Assembly: GCF_008806955.1 (NCBI RefSeq)
Contig: NZ_CP031727.1
Location: 4,106,001-4,170,000 of the forward strand
Source: Cellvibrio sp. KY-YJ-3
GTDB taxonomy: Bacteria; Pseudomonadota; Gammaproteobacteria; Pseudomonadales; Cellvibrionaceae
Direction of reading: 5' to 3'
DNA length: 64,000 nucleotides
Positions 19,167 through 28,358 of the stretch are shown here, piece after piece. A model generated the notes under the pieces. It saw only the letters and a program-made list of their open reading frames with translations. It did not search any database and had not been told where the DNA came from. Position numbers and translations under genes: made by a program. Position 1 is the first letter of the stretch; each line of letters opens with the position of its first letter.

Positions 19167-20819
19167 ATGAAACAATCTCTCCAGCTTAAACTCGGCCAAC
19201 AGCTGACAATGACTCCCCAACTGCAACAGGCGATACGTCTTTTGCAGCTCTCCACGCTGGATCTTCAACAGGAAATCCAGGAGGCACTCGAATCCAATCC
19301 CATGCTGGAAGTTGAGGAAGGTTTTGACTCAGCAACTACCAGCAGCGATTATGAAGGCAGTGCGGACGATAAGATTGATTACACCCGCCAACAGGAAATT
19401 GCTGCAGAATCCGGCACCGACAATAGCGCCGACTTCAGTGCCAGCGACAATTTCTCGTCATCAACCGCTGATAACTTCAACGAACCTGGCTACGGCGAAT
19501 CTGAAAGTTTTGGCGAGGGCGAAAGCTTTAGCGATGGGGAATCCTTTGGTGATAGCGATGTCTATGGTGAAGGCGATAGTTTCAGCGCCGACAGCGGTGA
19601 CTGGAGCGACTCGATTCCCAGCGATTTACCGGTAGATACCAGCTGGGACGATGTTTACCAAACCTCATCAACCGGCAGCTCCAGCAACTACGATAATGAA
19701 GACAATGATTTTGAAAGTCGTCGCGCTGTTACCGACTCACTCTATGATCATTTGATGTGGCAACTCAATTTAACGCCCATGTCAGATCGCGACCGGGTGT
19801 TAGCGATGGCAATTATCGACGCGGTTGAACCCAGCGGCATGCTGTCTATTACCATCGAAGAAATATTCGAAGGAATGCGTGGCGATTTTGAAGAGCTGGA
19901 ACTGGATGAAGTTGTTGCAGTTCAACACCGGCTGCAGCAGTTTGATCCCTGCGGTGTGTGCAGCCAAAACTTATCTGAATGTTTATTGGTGCAGTTACAA
20001 CAGTTTGACCCCAAAACACCCTTTTTGGATTCGGCAAAATTAATCGCCAAACTTTACTTGCCTATATTGGGTAGTCGCGACTACCGTCAGTTAATGCGCC
20101 GCACCAAACTGAAAGAGGCCGAGTTGAGCCAGGCCATCACCCTGATCCAAAGCCTAAACCCTCGCCCAGGCGATATTATTGCCAGTGGTGACACGGAATA
20201 TGTAGTACCGGATGTGTTCGTTGAAAAGCGCGATGGCCGCTGGATTGTTGAATTAAACCCGGAAATTGCACCGCGCCTGCGTATCAATTCCAATTATGCC
20301 TCCATGGTAAAGCGCGCGGACTCGAGCAGCGACAACACATTTCTCAAGGATAATTTGCAAGAAGCCCGCTGGTTCCTGAAAAGTTTACAGAGCCGCAATG
20401 AGACTCTGCTTAAAGTAGCCAGTTGTATTGTGGAAAAACAACGCGGGTTTCTCGATTACGGCCCCGAAGCCATGAAGCCGCTGGTGCTGCACGATATCGC
20501 TGAAATTGTTGAGATGCATGAATCCACTATTTCGCGGGTAACCACCCAGAAATATATGCACACACCGCAGGGTATCTTCGAACTGAAATACTTTTTCTCC
20601 AGCCATGTTAGTACCGATAGCGGCGGCGAGTGCTCTTCAACAGCGATTCGCGCAATTATTAAAAAGTTGGTGAGTGCGGAAAACCCCAAAAAACCGTTGA
20701 GCGATAGCAAAATCACCGACCTGCTCGCGGAACAGGGAATTCAGGTAGCGCGTCGTACCATTGCAAAATATCGCGAGTCGCTGAATATTCCACCCTCTAA
20801 TGAGCGGAAAACCATTTAA
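19167..20819 (+). CDS. rpoN: RNA polymerase sigma-54 factor
   Basis: Directs transcription of nitrogen, motility and other activator-dependent genes. 550 residues, about 50 longer than Pseudomonas RpoN. Region I (1-50) is glutamine/leucine rich ([20 protein letters not shown]). Region II (about 50-190) is unusually long, acidic and serine-rich, with a repeating SFGEGES-like unit around 110-140. Core-binding and promoter-binding domains follow, with the C-terminal RpoN box [12 protein letters not shown]. The following hpf, ptsN, rapZ, ptsO order is the classic rpoN cluster. Confidence 0.97.
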   Translation: MKQSLQLKLGQQLTMTPQLQQAIRLLQLSTLDLQQEIQEALESNPMLEVEEGFDSATTSSDYEGSADDKIDYTRQQEIAAESGTDNSADFSASDNFSSSTADNFNEPGYGESESFGEGESFSDGESFGDSDVYGEGDSFSADSGDWSDSIPSDLPVDTSWDDVYQTSSTGSSSNYDNEDNDFESRRAVTDSLYDHLMWQLNLTPMSDRDRVLAMAIIDAVEPSGMLSITIEEIFEGMRGDFEELELDEVVAVQHRLQQFDPCGVCSQNLSECLLVQLQQFDPKTPFLDSAKLIAKLYLPILGSRDYRQLMRRTKLKEAELSQAITLIQSLNPRPGDIIASGDTEYVVPDVFVEKRDGRWIVELNPEIAPRLRINSNYASMVKRADSSSDNTFLKDNLQEARWFLKSLQSRNETLLKVASCIVEKQRGFLDYGPEAMKPLVLHDIAEIVEMHESTISRVTTQKYMHTPQGIFELKYFFSSHVSTDSGGECSSTAIRAIIKKLVSAENPKKPLSDSKITDLLAEQGIQVARRTIAKYRESLNIPPSNERKTI

Positions 20820-20923
20820 TTATCATTAACCGGTTATAAATACGAAATTCGGAAGAAAATCACGGACGAGCTGTTAGGTTGTGCTGATCACAACCATTTT
20901 GTTTCTATCGAGAGGAAGTATCT

Positions 20924-21214
20924 ATGCAAATAAATATCAGTGGTCATCATTTGGAAGTTACCGATTCGCTGAAAGACTATGTCAGCAGCAAAATTGAGCG
21001 CCTGAGCCACCACCACGATCGCATTACCAGTACTCACGTCATCCTCTCCGTCGATAAGTTGATTCAAAAAGCAGAAGCAACCATCCATGTCAGCGGCAAA
21101 GATTTGTTTGCGGATGCCACTCACGAAGATCTGTACGCAGCAATTGATTCATTGGCCGATAAGCTGGACCGCCAATTAATCAAGCACAAAGAAAAGATGC
21201 GTAGTCATCGCTAA
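20924..21214 (+). CDS. hpf: Ribosome hibernation promoting factor, short form
   Basis: Binds the 30S decoding region and promotes 100S ribosome dimers in stationary phase, together with RMF. 96 residues, short HPF type without the dimerising C-terminal domain. Signature MQINISGHHLEVTDSLKDYV and the basic C-terminus KHKEKMRSHR. AGAGGAAG precedes the ATG. 104 bases separate it from rpoN, enough for its own promoter. Confidence 0.95.
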   Translation: MQINISGHHLEVTDSLKDYVSSKIERLSHHHDRITSTHVILSVDKLIQKAEATIHVSGKDLFADATHEDLYAAIDSLADKLDRQLIKHKEKMRSHR

Positions 21215-21290
21215 CCCACCCTGGAGGCAGCGAGATCATCTCCGCTCACTGCCTCAACAATTGAGAGATTCCTGGTAATCACCTCCTACC

Positions 21291-21740
21291 ATGCAAATTC
21301 AAAATCTTATTAGCCCCGGCCGAACCTTGTGTGCCGTTGAAGGCGGCAGCAAAAAACGTGCTCTGGAACTACTGGCCAACGCCATCGCACAGGATGTTCC
21401 TGGCATTGATGCCGATGAGTTATTTCGCCGTTTGATTGGTCGCGAGCGACTTGGCTCAACCGGTATAGGACACGGCATTGCCATTCCGCATTGCAGGGTT
21501 GAAAACTGCAGCGGCACGATCGGTGCACTCCTGACATTGGCTGACCCGATTGACTTTGATGCCATAGATTCCCAGCCTGTGGACATTCTCTTCGCCATGT
21601 TAGTGCCCGAAGATGCTCATGATGAGCATCTACAAACACTGGCCGCTCTGGCTGGGGCGCTGAATAATGCTGACTATCGCCAGCGTTTGCGTGCTGCCGA
21701 TAGCGATGCCGCACTTTATCAGGTCGCTATAGCGCCTTAG
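21291..21740 (+). CDS. ptsN: Nitrogen-PTS EIIA component PtsN
   Basis: Phospho-acceptor of the regulatory nitrogen PTS, which in other bacteria controls potassium transport and the KdpDE system. 149 residues. The phosphorylated His67 lies in HGIAIPHCRV. Other family blocks: SKKRALELLANAIA and PEDAHDEHLQTLAALA. The presence of kdpFABCDE in the same window makes the known EIIA-Ntr/KdpD link relevant, though contact is not shown here. Confidence 0.95.
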   Translation: MQIQNLISPGRTLCAVEGGSKKRALELLANAIAQDVPGIDADELFRRLIGRERLGSTGIGHGIAIPHCRVENCSGTIGALLTLADPIDFDAIDSQPVDILFAMLVPEDAHDEHLQTLAALAGALNNADYRQRLRAADSDAALYQVAIAP

Positions 21741-21752
21741 CAGGTCAATACC

Positions 21753-22622
21753 ATGCACCTCGTGATTGTAAGCGGGCTTTCAGGCTCAGGAAAAAGTACC
21801 GCCCTGCATGTCCTTGAAGATGTAGGCTTTAACTGCATCGACAATCTACCAGTCAGCCTGCTACCCGCGCTGGTTGCACAAATACAAATTCATAAAGATG
21901 ACCAACAGCGTTTTGCAATCGGCATTGATGTGCGCAACGCCTGGCAGGATCTGAATATATTCCCGCAGATGATAAGTACACTGAAAGAAGCGCACCTGCC
22001 ATTTCAAACCCTGTTTCTGGATTCTCAACCTGCCGTACTTATCCAACGTTTTAGCGAAACCAGGCGCAAGCATCCGCTGTCGGATAAACACACCAGCCTT
22101 GAGGAATCCATCGCCGCAGAGCAGCAGCTGCTTGAACCTATTCGCGATTGTGCCGATCAGGTCATAGATACCAGTCATTTAAATTTGCACGAATTGCGCG
22201 ACTTGGTAAAAGAACGTGTTGTAGGCCGCAGCGAATCGACGATGGCGATTTTGTTTGAATCCTTTGGCTTCAAACATGGTATTCCGGTAAACGCCGATCT
22301 GGTATTTGACGCACGTTGCCTTCCCAACCCCCACTGGAAACCTAACCTGCGCCCGCTTACTGGCAAAGATCAGGATGTAATCGAATTTTTGGAGGAACAG
22401 ATTACCGTCAAAGAGATGTACGACGACATCGAGCACTATTTGGCACGCTGGCTGCCGCGCTATCAGGCGAACAATCGTAGTTACATCACCATTGCAGTGG
22501 GATGTACGGGTGGCCAGCATAGGTCTGTTTACCTGGCAGAAAAGCTACAACGCTATTTTGACCAGAGTTTTAGTGATGTTCAGGTTCGACATCGCGATAT
22601 CAATAAACACAAAAAACATTAA
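21753..22622 (+). CDS. rapZ: RNase adapter / nucleotide-binding protein RapZ
   Basis: In enterics RapZ binds GlcN6P and steers RNase E to the GlmZ small RNA, controlling GlmS. 289 residues. Walker A is GLSGSGKS at residues 8-15; the C-terminal domain carries AVGCTGGQHRSVYL and the closing HRDINKHKK. The GlcN6P-sensing role is interesting beside a full GlcNAc-to-GlcN6P pathway elsewhere in the window. It is 12 bases from ptsN and 3 from ptsO. Confidence 0.96.
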   Translation: MHLVIVSGLSGSGKSTALHVLEDVGFNCIDNLPVSLLPALVAQIQIHKDDQQRFAIGIDVRNAWQDLNIFPQMISTLKEAHLPFQTLFLDSQPAVLIQRFSETRRKHPLSDKHTSLEESIAAEQQLLEPIRDCADQVIDTSHLNLHELRDLVKERVVGRSESTMAILFESFGFKHGIPVNADLVFDARCLPNPHWKPNLRPLTGKDQDVIEFLEEQITVKEMYDDIEHYLARWLPRYQANNRSYITIAVGCTGGQHRSVYLAEKLQRYFDQSFSDVQVRHRDINKHKKH

Positions 22623-22625
22623 ATC

Positions 22626-22898
22626 ATGGCAATTGAAACTCTCGACATCATTAATAAACGCGGACTGCATGCACGCGCTGCCGCGAAACTTGCCACCTTA
22701 GCCAACCAGTTTCAGGCTAATGTGCAAGCGCGGGTGAGTGACGGCGTATGGGCCGATGCCAAAAGTGTTATGTCATTAATGCTTCTTGCCGCCAGCTGTG
22801 GCAGCCGCCTGGAAGTGAGCACAGAAGGTGATGATGCCGAGGCGGCAATGACTGCCATCCGTGCACTCATTGCTGATCGCTTTGAAGAAGGCGAATAA
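22626..22898 (+). CDS. ptsO: Nitrogen-PTS phosphocarrier NPr
   Basis: HPr-like phosphocarrier between EI-Ntr (PtsP) and PtsN. 90 residues with the phosphorylated His15 in KRGLHARAAAKL and the second HPr signature SVMSLMLLAASCGS. It is the last gene of the rpoN cluster; ptsP is not in this window. Confidence 0.95.
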   Translation: MAIETLDIINKRGLHARAAAKLATLANQFQANVQARVSDGVWADAKSVMSLMLLAASCGSRLEVSTEGDDAEAAMTAIRALIADRFEEGE

Positions 22899-23049
22899 AT
22901 ACTCTATTGTTAATCTAAAGCGGTTGTTACTACCGCTTGAGTGCACTAAGCTGCGCGACCTTTTACACCGTTTCCCTTGTTATCGGCAATCGATTGGCAG
23001 ATAAATCTGCACACCAGCCGCTACTCACCCGATCAATACAGATATTTTT

Positions 23050-23568
23050 ATGGTTTATAACTACGACGACATCAATCCCGATGACTACATCCTCAGCAAA
23101 TCGCAAGTGAAACGCGATATGCATGCACTGCAAGCGCTGGGTGAAAGTCTCATTGATATGAACGAAAAGCAGCTCGCCAGTATTCCCCTGAGCGACACAA
23201 TGCTGGATGCAATTTACATTGCGCGCAAACTCCCCCCTAAAGAAGCACGTCGTCGCCAGATTCAATACATTGGCCGTTTGATGCGCGAGGGCAATCACGA
23301 GGAGATCAAAGCAGCGGTTGATAAAATGCAAAACCGCAGCGATCAATACGTGCATCGCCAACACCAGATCGAACGCTACCGAGACTTGCTGATTGAAGGT
23401 GACAAACAGATATTCCAGACACTGGTAACATCCTGCCCAGGTCTTGATGTACAACATTTACGCCAACTGGTTCGCGCTGCGCAAAAGGAGCGAGAGGAGA
23501 ACAAACCGCCAGCCAATGCACGCAAACTGTTCGGTTTCATTCGCGATCAACTCGCTGCACAAGACTGA
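23050..23568 (+). CDS. darP: Ribosome maturation factor DarP (YjgA, DUF615)
   Basis: Acts in late 50S subunit assembly in E. coli. 172 residues, all helical and charged. Signatures: SKSQVKRDMHALQALGE, RRQIQYIGRLMR and REENKPPANARKLFGFIR. The 151-base gap from ptsO holds a weak hairpin but no clear terminator. A terminator follows the gene. Confidence 0.93.
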   Translation: MVYNYDDINPDDYILSKSQVKRDMHALQALGESLIDMNEKQLASIPLSDTMLDAIYIARKLPPKEARRRQIQYIGRLMREGNHEEIKAAVDKMQNRSDQYVHRQHQIERYRDLLIEGDKQIFQTLVTSCPGLDVQHLRQLVRAAQKEREENKPPANARKLFGFIRDQLAAQD

Positions 23569-23577
23569 GACTGCCCA

Positions 23578-23618
23578 TAATGAAAAAGCCCGGACATGAT
23601 CCGGGCTTTTTCATTATG
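23578..23618. terminator. Bidirectional terminator between darP and motB
   Basis: A long palindrome (ATAATGAAAAAGCCCGG with CCGGGCTTTTTCATTAT around ACATGAT) between the convergent stops. A T-run in each direction makes it usable by both genes. Confidence 0.88.
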
Positions 23619-23633
23619 GCAATTGGAATTACA

Positions 23634-24605
23634 TCAGGGCGCATTGGCCGCATCAATCGCGTCATTCACCTCTGTTGGCGACAAAATCTTAGGGCCGGCT
23701 GGCGGTGGTGTTGTGAAGGTATCACTGCTGTTGATCAGCTTGCTGCTGTCTATACCTGCCCCGCTACCCAAAGCATCGGCCACCGCTTTTTTCAGCACAA
23801 TAATGGCGATGCGGCGGTTAATGGGTTCATTCGGGCGATCCACCAGAAAGGGAGCGGCTGAGCCCATACCCTGAACGGTGGCTACTTTTTCTTCTGGATA
23901 AGATCCCTGCAACAACGCGCGGCGCGCGGCATTGGCGCGATCAGCAGATAACTCCCAATTAGTGTAGGTAGCTCCAACACCGTAAGGTGTTGAATCTGTA
24001 TGGCCAGTGATGCTGATTTTGTTTTGCACTTTATTGAGGATAGGTGCAAGGGCGTTCAACACATCCACCGAATAAGGTTTGAGGTTGGCACTTCCCACAT
24101 CGAACATCGGCCGCTGATCCTTATCGACGATCTGGATGCGTAAACCCAACGCGGTAAAATCGATGAGGATCTGATCCTTAATTTGTTGGAACACCGAATC
24201 GAGCGCGTTAATCTCCGTCTCCAGTTGTTTTTTTAGCTCTTCCAGCTGCTCATTTTCAATGCGCTCCATTTCCTTTTTAAGCTGCTCTTCATTCACATCC
24301 TGCGCGGGAGCCTCTTGGGCTTCAGTAGGGGTAGAAGGTTGCACGGGCTGGTCCAAGCTGATCAAACCAGGGTTAGCACCGCCCTCGCCCACCACATAGG
24401 GGCTACCCGGATCCACAAAATAACCAGAAATGGCCTTTTTTTCCTCTGGTGTAGTACTACCCAATAGCCACATCAACAAAAAAAACGCCATCATCGCCGT
24501 CATAAAGTCGGCGAGCGCAACCTTCCATGAACCACCATGATGACCATGGCCATGGCCCTTTTTCTTTTTGATGATGATGGGTTGCTGAGCTGAATTCTTT
24601 TCCAT
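23634..24605 (-). CDS. motB: Flagellar motor stator protein MotB
   Basis: Peptidoglycan-anchored stator subunit. 323 residues. The N-terminus is lysine/histidine rich (KKKKGHGHGHHGGSWK), followed by the single membrane helix with the proton-binding Asp in ADFMTAMMAFFLLMWLLG. A charged coiled-coil linker (about 95-145) leads to the OmpA-like domain, with ITGHTDSTPYG and NWELSADRANAARRALL. It is 12 bases after motA. As in many pseudomonads, motAB stands outside any flagellar cluster. Confidence 0.95.
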   Translation of the reverse strand: MEKNSAQQPIIIKKKKGHGHGHHGGSWKVALADFMTAMMAFFLLMWLLGSTTPEEKKAISGYFVDPGSPYVVGEGGANPGLISLDQPVQPSTPTEAQEAPAQDVNEEQLKKEMERIENEQLEELKKQLETEINALDSVFQQIKDQILIDFTALGLRIQIVDKDQRPMFDVGSANLKPYSVDVLNALAPILNKVQNKISITGHTDSTPYGVGATYTNWELSADRANAARRALLQGSYPEEKVATVQGMGSAAPFLVDRPNEPINRRIAIIVLKKAVADALGSGAGIDSSKLINSSDTFTTPPPAGPKILSPTEVNDAIDAANAP

Positions 24606-24617
24606 AAAAAATCGACC

Positions 24618-25475
24618 TTACTTCTTGCTGGCGCGATATTGCTCTTCCAGCTCTTTAAAGCTGGGGCGAACACTGTGGAAAAGAACCTTACGACCAAACT
24701 CGACCGCGACCTGCGGTGGTACTCCGTTCATGGAAGCAACCAGTACCGCTTTTACACATTCGTAGGAACGGCTCTCGTCGCGTACCTTGCCCTGTAAATA
24801 ACTCGCAAATGGTGCGATGAAACCGTAGGCAAACAAAATACCGAGCAATGTCCCCACCAGAGCCGCCGCTACAGCAGCGCCAATTTCCGCTGGTGGCCCA
24901 CCAATTTTACCCATAGTAATAATTACCCCGAGCACGGCCGCGACAATCCCAAAACCGGGCAAACCATCTGCCGCATTCTGAATGGCACCAGGCACTACAG
25001 AGGCTTCCTGATGATGACCATCAAGCTCCTGCTCCATGAGTGACTCCAGTTCATGGGGCGCCATATTGCCTGCCACCATAATGCGCAGGTAATCGCAGAT
25101 GAATTCAACGATATGGTGATCTTTCAAAATAGAAGGGTAATTAGCAAAAATAGGACTGGAGTCGGGCTCTTCGATATCACCCTCAATGGCCATCAAACCT
25201 TCACGTCGAGTTTTGTTGAGGATGTCATAGAGCAGCGTCAGCAGCTCCAGGTAAAACACCTTGTTGAATTTGGAGGGCGTCATCAATGAGCCGCCGGATT
25301 TGATAACCCCCATAGTCACCGACAGCGGATTACCAATAATCATTGCCCCGAAAGATGCTCCGCAGATAATCAATACCTCGATGGGCGACATCAGCGCCAT
25401 TGGGTTACCGCCATGGACAACAAAGCCACCGATAACACAACCGAGGACAACAATAATGCCCAAAATGATATTCAC
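24618..25475 (-). CDS. motA: Flagellar motor stator protein MotA
   Basis: Four-helix proton-channel stator subunit. 285 residues when started at GTG 25475, which has GGGGG seven bases upstream and yields the canonical start VNIILGIIVVLGCVIGGFV. An ATG at 25538 would add 21 residues upstream. Conserved: EVLIICGASFGAMIIGNP, PGFGIVAAVLGVIITMGKIGGPP and the cytoplasmic loop with YDILNKTRREG. The stop is 12 bases from motB. Confidence 0.95.
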   Translation of the reverse strand: MNIILGIIVVLGCVIGGFVVHGGNPMALMSPIEVLIICGASFGAMIIGNPLSVTMGVIKSGGSLMTPSKFNKVFYLELLTLLYDILNKTRREGLMAIEGDIEEPDSSPIFANYPSILKDHHIVEFICDYLRIMVAGNMAPHELESLMEQELDGHHQEASVVPGAIQNAADGLPGFGIVAAVLGVIITMGKIGGPPAEIGAAVAAALVGTLLGILFAYGFIAPFASYLQGKVRDESRSYECVKAVLVASMNGVPPQVAVEFGRKVLFHSVRPSFKELEEQYRASKK

Positions 25476-25714
25476 GCAAAAACCCCCAATCCAAAAACAG
25501 GTTTGCCCCGAAGAGATAAGCAACCCGTGAAATAACAAAACAATTCAGGCGACAAGCTTAACAGTACCGTTTGAGTATAGGCAGCTTGAATTGAGGATCA
25601 AGACAAGAACAGGATTTAATCCATAACAGACGACGGCAACACAGCAATTACCCCTGATTCAGATAAAGCATCGTAGAATATCGGCACCGTTTTAATTTAC
25701 TCGAGTATCAACCT

Positions 25715-26029
25715 ATGAAAATTGAAGATCTCAGCCCCGCCATGCGGGAAAAATTGGAAGCCGCCGCCTTTCGTCGCTTGGTTGCACACTTGGATAGTCG
25801 CAAAGATGCGCAAAATATCGACTTGATGAACCTCGCCGGGTTTTGCCGCAATTGCTTAAGCAAATGGTATGTAGCCGCCGGAGCAGAACAACAGCTTGAA
25901 CTCGATTATGAAGATGCGCGCACACACATTTATGGTATGCCCTACAGTGAATGGAAAACACAATTTCAAACGGAAGCTTCGCCGGAACAACAGGCAAAAT
26001 TTGCGCAGGAAATGAACAAAAAAGATTAG
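25715..26029 (+). CDS. DUF1244 family protein
   Basis: 104-residue soluble protein matching the small DUF1244 family of proteobacteria, whose function is not known. The recognisable block is FRRLVAHLDSR followed by IDLMNLAGFCRNCLSKWY and YEDARTHIYGMPYSEWK. Two cysteines lie in the FCRNCL motif. The gene stands alone, with motA divergent on one side and a terminator on the other. Confidence 0.85.
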   Translation: MKIEDLSPAMREKLEAAAFRRLVAHLDSRKDAQNIDLMNLAGFCRNCLSKWYVAAGAEQQLELDYEDARTHIYGMPYSEWKTQFQTEASPEQQAKFAQEMNKKD

Positions 26030-26052
26030 CCAACACAAATATCGAGACAATA

Positions 26053-26080
26053 AAAAGCCGTTGCAACTGCAACGGCTTTT
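26053..26080. terminator. Bidirectional terminator
   Basis: Palindrome AAAAGCCGTTGCA/TGCAACGGCTTTT with a two-base loop, between the convergent DUF1244 gene and the six-bladed-propeller gene. Confidence 0.85.
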
Positions 26081-26119
26081 AGCAGACCCCATAAGCAGTG
26101 GGGCGATTAATTGCAGGGA

Positions 26120-26959
26120 TTATTTCAATTGATACGCTGTCACCGTATTTTTGAAAAAATTGGGCACAAACAGCTGCTGGGTATTGGGGTCGTAACCGAT
26201 GTCCGCCGTATTGATTTTTTGTTCGCGTGAATCGATCAACAATTCAAGACGACCATCGCTGTGAACGTAATACACCAAGCCCACCCAGCAAGACACAATA
26301 AACTCACCGCGCTCAATCATTTCTATACCGTCAATTCCTGACTCAAACCCTTTGGCAATCACCGCACGATTTTTGTCTGCATCAACCAATATTAACTCTT
26401 GGCCAGCGCCTACCACCAGGGTAGAACCTAAGGCTTTCAGGCCATTGGCGCTGCTGACCTTATCCAAATAGAGTTCGATTTTACCATCCAGATAGCGGTG
26501 GACTTTATTCGTGCGCGTGTCAGATACAAACACCACACCGGAAGAATTTACCGTCACATCATTTAAAAAAACTGAATCGGCAACAGGAATTTTTTTGATA
26601 ACTTTCTGTTTTTTGATATCAATAATGACCAGTTCGGTAATATCGGCCACATAGAGGTAATTCTCGTGCAGCGCCATACCTTTGGGCGCGTTGAGCCCGC
26701 TAATCCAGTTTTTATCGATTACTTTGCCATCGGTGGCTAATTTTGTGATGCCACCTTTGCCGTCAGCCACATTACCCTGCCCGTCAATCAATGCTACAAA
26801 CAGGTAGGGCGCCTTTTTGTCGGCCACATAAAGCACTGACTCGGGCGTGGGTAAATCGATCGTTTGCCACAGTGATTCCAATTGTTTGGCAGCCTGAGCC
26901 TGAGCGCCAGCAAATAACAAACTAAATGATAAAACGATGAGCGTAGAGAATTTTTTCAT
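26120..26959 (-). CDS. Exported SMP-30/NHL-like beta-propeller protein
   Basis: 279 residues with a Sec signal peptide (cleavage near AQA-AKQ), then repeated propeller strands such as LYVADITELVIIDI, GVVFVSDTRTNKVHRY and LVVGAGQELILVDAD. This resembles the SMP-30/gluconolactonase/NHL superfamily, but no metal-site set could be assigned, so enzyme activity is uncertain. It is divergent from the LacI-family regulator, which hints at joint control, but a direct link to GlcNAc use is only inference. Confidence 0.72.
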   Translation of the reverse strand: MKKFSTLIVLSFSLLFAGAQAQAAKQLESLWQTIDLPTPESVLYVADKKAPYLFVALIDGQGNVADGKGGITKLATDGKVIDKNWISGLNAPKGMALHENYLYVADITELVIIDIKKQKVIKKIPVADSVFLNDVTVNSSGVVFVSDTRTNKVHRYLDGKIELYLDKVSSANGLKALGSTLVVGAGQELILVDADKNRAVIAKGFESGIDGIEMIERGEFIVSCWVGLVYYVHSDGRLELLIDSREQKINTADIGYDPNTQQLFVPNFFKNTVTAYQLK

Positions 26960-27108
26960 GGATAAACCTCATTATGGTTATGGGTCAACACGAACACGCG
27001 CAGCAATAACACTTGTGCAACAGTCGGCGCATCCACATCTGTTTGCGCGTTCATGGTGCCACTGCTGATATACAGATCCAAAATGTTTTACATATCCTTG
27101 CGTGGCCT

Positions 27109-27133
27109 CACTGATTTACCGGGCTAATCAGTG
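27109..27133. promoter_or_regulatory. Inverted repeat in the divergent propeller / lacI intergenic region
   Basis: CACTGATT and AATCAGTG form perfect 8-base arms with a 9-base gap, about 85 bases before the LacI-family start. It is unlike the GACAACGTTGTC operators. It may be a regulator site or a structural hairpin; no T-run follows. Confidence 0.3.
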
Positions 27134-27215
27134 GTGTCACAGCCAGTGAAATGATTGCGCTCTGCCAGCCTAAGCTCTAACCTAGCACTTTACTGATCAA
27201 CTGAAACCTACCACT

Positions 27216-28268
27216 ATGAAAACCAGTGTCGATAAACACGCACCCAAGTCCAAAGCCACGATTAAAGATGTCGCCAAACTGGCTGGCGTCTCGTTTAAAA
27301 CCGTATCGCGCGTCATTAATAAAGAGGGTACGGTTGGGCAAGAGCTGCAGGAAAAAGTGATGCAGGCGGTCAAGGCGCTGAACTACCAACCGAATCTATC
27401 TGCGCGGTTACTGCGTGGGGCGGCCTCTTCCATCGGTTTTATTTACGACAACCCCAACAGCAACTACGTGATCGATATGCAAAAAGGCATATTGGGCGAA
27501 TGTCGCCGTCAGGGTTATGAGTTGGTGATTCACCCCTGCGATTCCAAAGCCGACGACATTATCGATGAAGTGTTGAACATGGTAGATCGCAGTCAAGTAG
27601 GCGGCTTGGTACTCACACCACCCATGTCGGAAATGCCTGAGGTACTCTCTGCACTGGGCAAACGTAAAATCCCATTTGTGCGCATTCTGTCCGGCTCACA
27701 GCCGCCCGATAAAAAAGGCCCCTGTATTTTTATCGACGACCGCACAGCAGCTTACAAAATTACCCAATACCTGATCGACCTTGGTCACAAATCTATCGCC
27801 TTTTTAGGTGGTGAAGAAACCCATAAATCCAGTATTGAACGCTTGGAAGGCTACAAAGCCGCACTCAAAGCCAACAAAATTACACTCGATAAAAAATTAA
27901 TTATCCCCGGTGAATATTCGTTTGAATCAGGGGTAAAACGCACTCGCCAACTATTGGCATCCAACTTAAAACCTACAGCTGTATTTGCCTGTAACGACGA
28001 AATAGCCGCGGGCACTTTATTTGCCGCGCGGATTCAAGGCGTGGAAGTTCCACAGCAACTTTCTATTGTCGGCTTTGAAGACAGCCCCTTCTCGCGTCAA
28101 GCCTGGCCCAACCTCACCACTGCACAGCAACCCAATACCACGATTGCTGAACGGGCGACCGGGCTGTTAATTGACACAATTCGCGCGCACCGCGATGTGG
28201 AGAGTGAAGGTTTTTATCCGCAGTTAATTGTGCGTGACTCCACCTGCCCAGCCCCGACTAAACGCTAG
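27216..28268 (+). CDS. nagR: LacI-family transcriptional regulator, probable GlcNAc repressor (NagR-like)
   Basis: 350 residues. The LacI helix-turn-helix (ATIKDVAKLAGVSFKTVSRVIN, shown here as two adjoining blocks: ATIKDVAKLAGV and SFKTVSRVIN) lies at about 14-35, followed by the hinge helix LSARLLRGAAS. The ligand-binding domain contains CNDEIAAGTLFAA and SIVGFEDSPFSRQAWP. LacI repressors bind palindromes with a central CG, which fits the three GACAACGTTGTC sites found at the nagK operon and the receptor gene. In Shewanella and Xanthomonas LacI-type NagR proteins control comparable loci. Specificity here is inferred from location. Confidence 0.85.
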   Translation: MKTSVDKHAPKSKATIKDVAKLAGVSFKTVSRVINKEGTVGQELQEKVMQAVKALNYQPNLSARLLRGAASSIGFIYDNPNSNYVIDMQKGILGECRRQGYELVIHPCDSKADDIIDEVLNMVDRSQVGGLVLTPPMSEMPEVLSALGKRKIPFVRILSGSQPPDKKGPCIFIDDRTAAYKITQYLIDLGHKSIAFLGGEETHKSSIERLEGYKAALKANKITLDKKLIIPGEYSFESGVKRTRQLLASNLKPTAVFACNDEIAAGTLFAARIQGVEVPQQLSIVGFEDSPFSRQAWPNLTTAQQPNTTIAERATGLLIDTIRAHRDVESEGFYPQLIVRDSTCPAPTKR

Positions 28269-28293
28269 TTCAATAACTCAGATACCAATCAAT

Positions 28294-28326
28294 AAAAAGG
28301 CCGACTTGTTGCAAGTCGGCCTTTTT
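28294..28326. terminator. Bidirectional terminator between nagR and nagB
   Basis: Stem AAAAAGGCCGACTTG with CAAGTCGGCCTTTTT and a three-base loop, between the convergent stops. Confidence 0.9.
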
Positions 28327-28358
28327 AGTTTTTAGCGATACTCTAACGGAAGTGTGAA

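Noticed and set aside
22917-22941. Hairpin AAGCGG/CCGCTT after ptsO
   Set aside because: Short stem with a long loop and no T-run, so not listed as a terminator.
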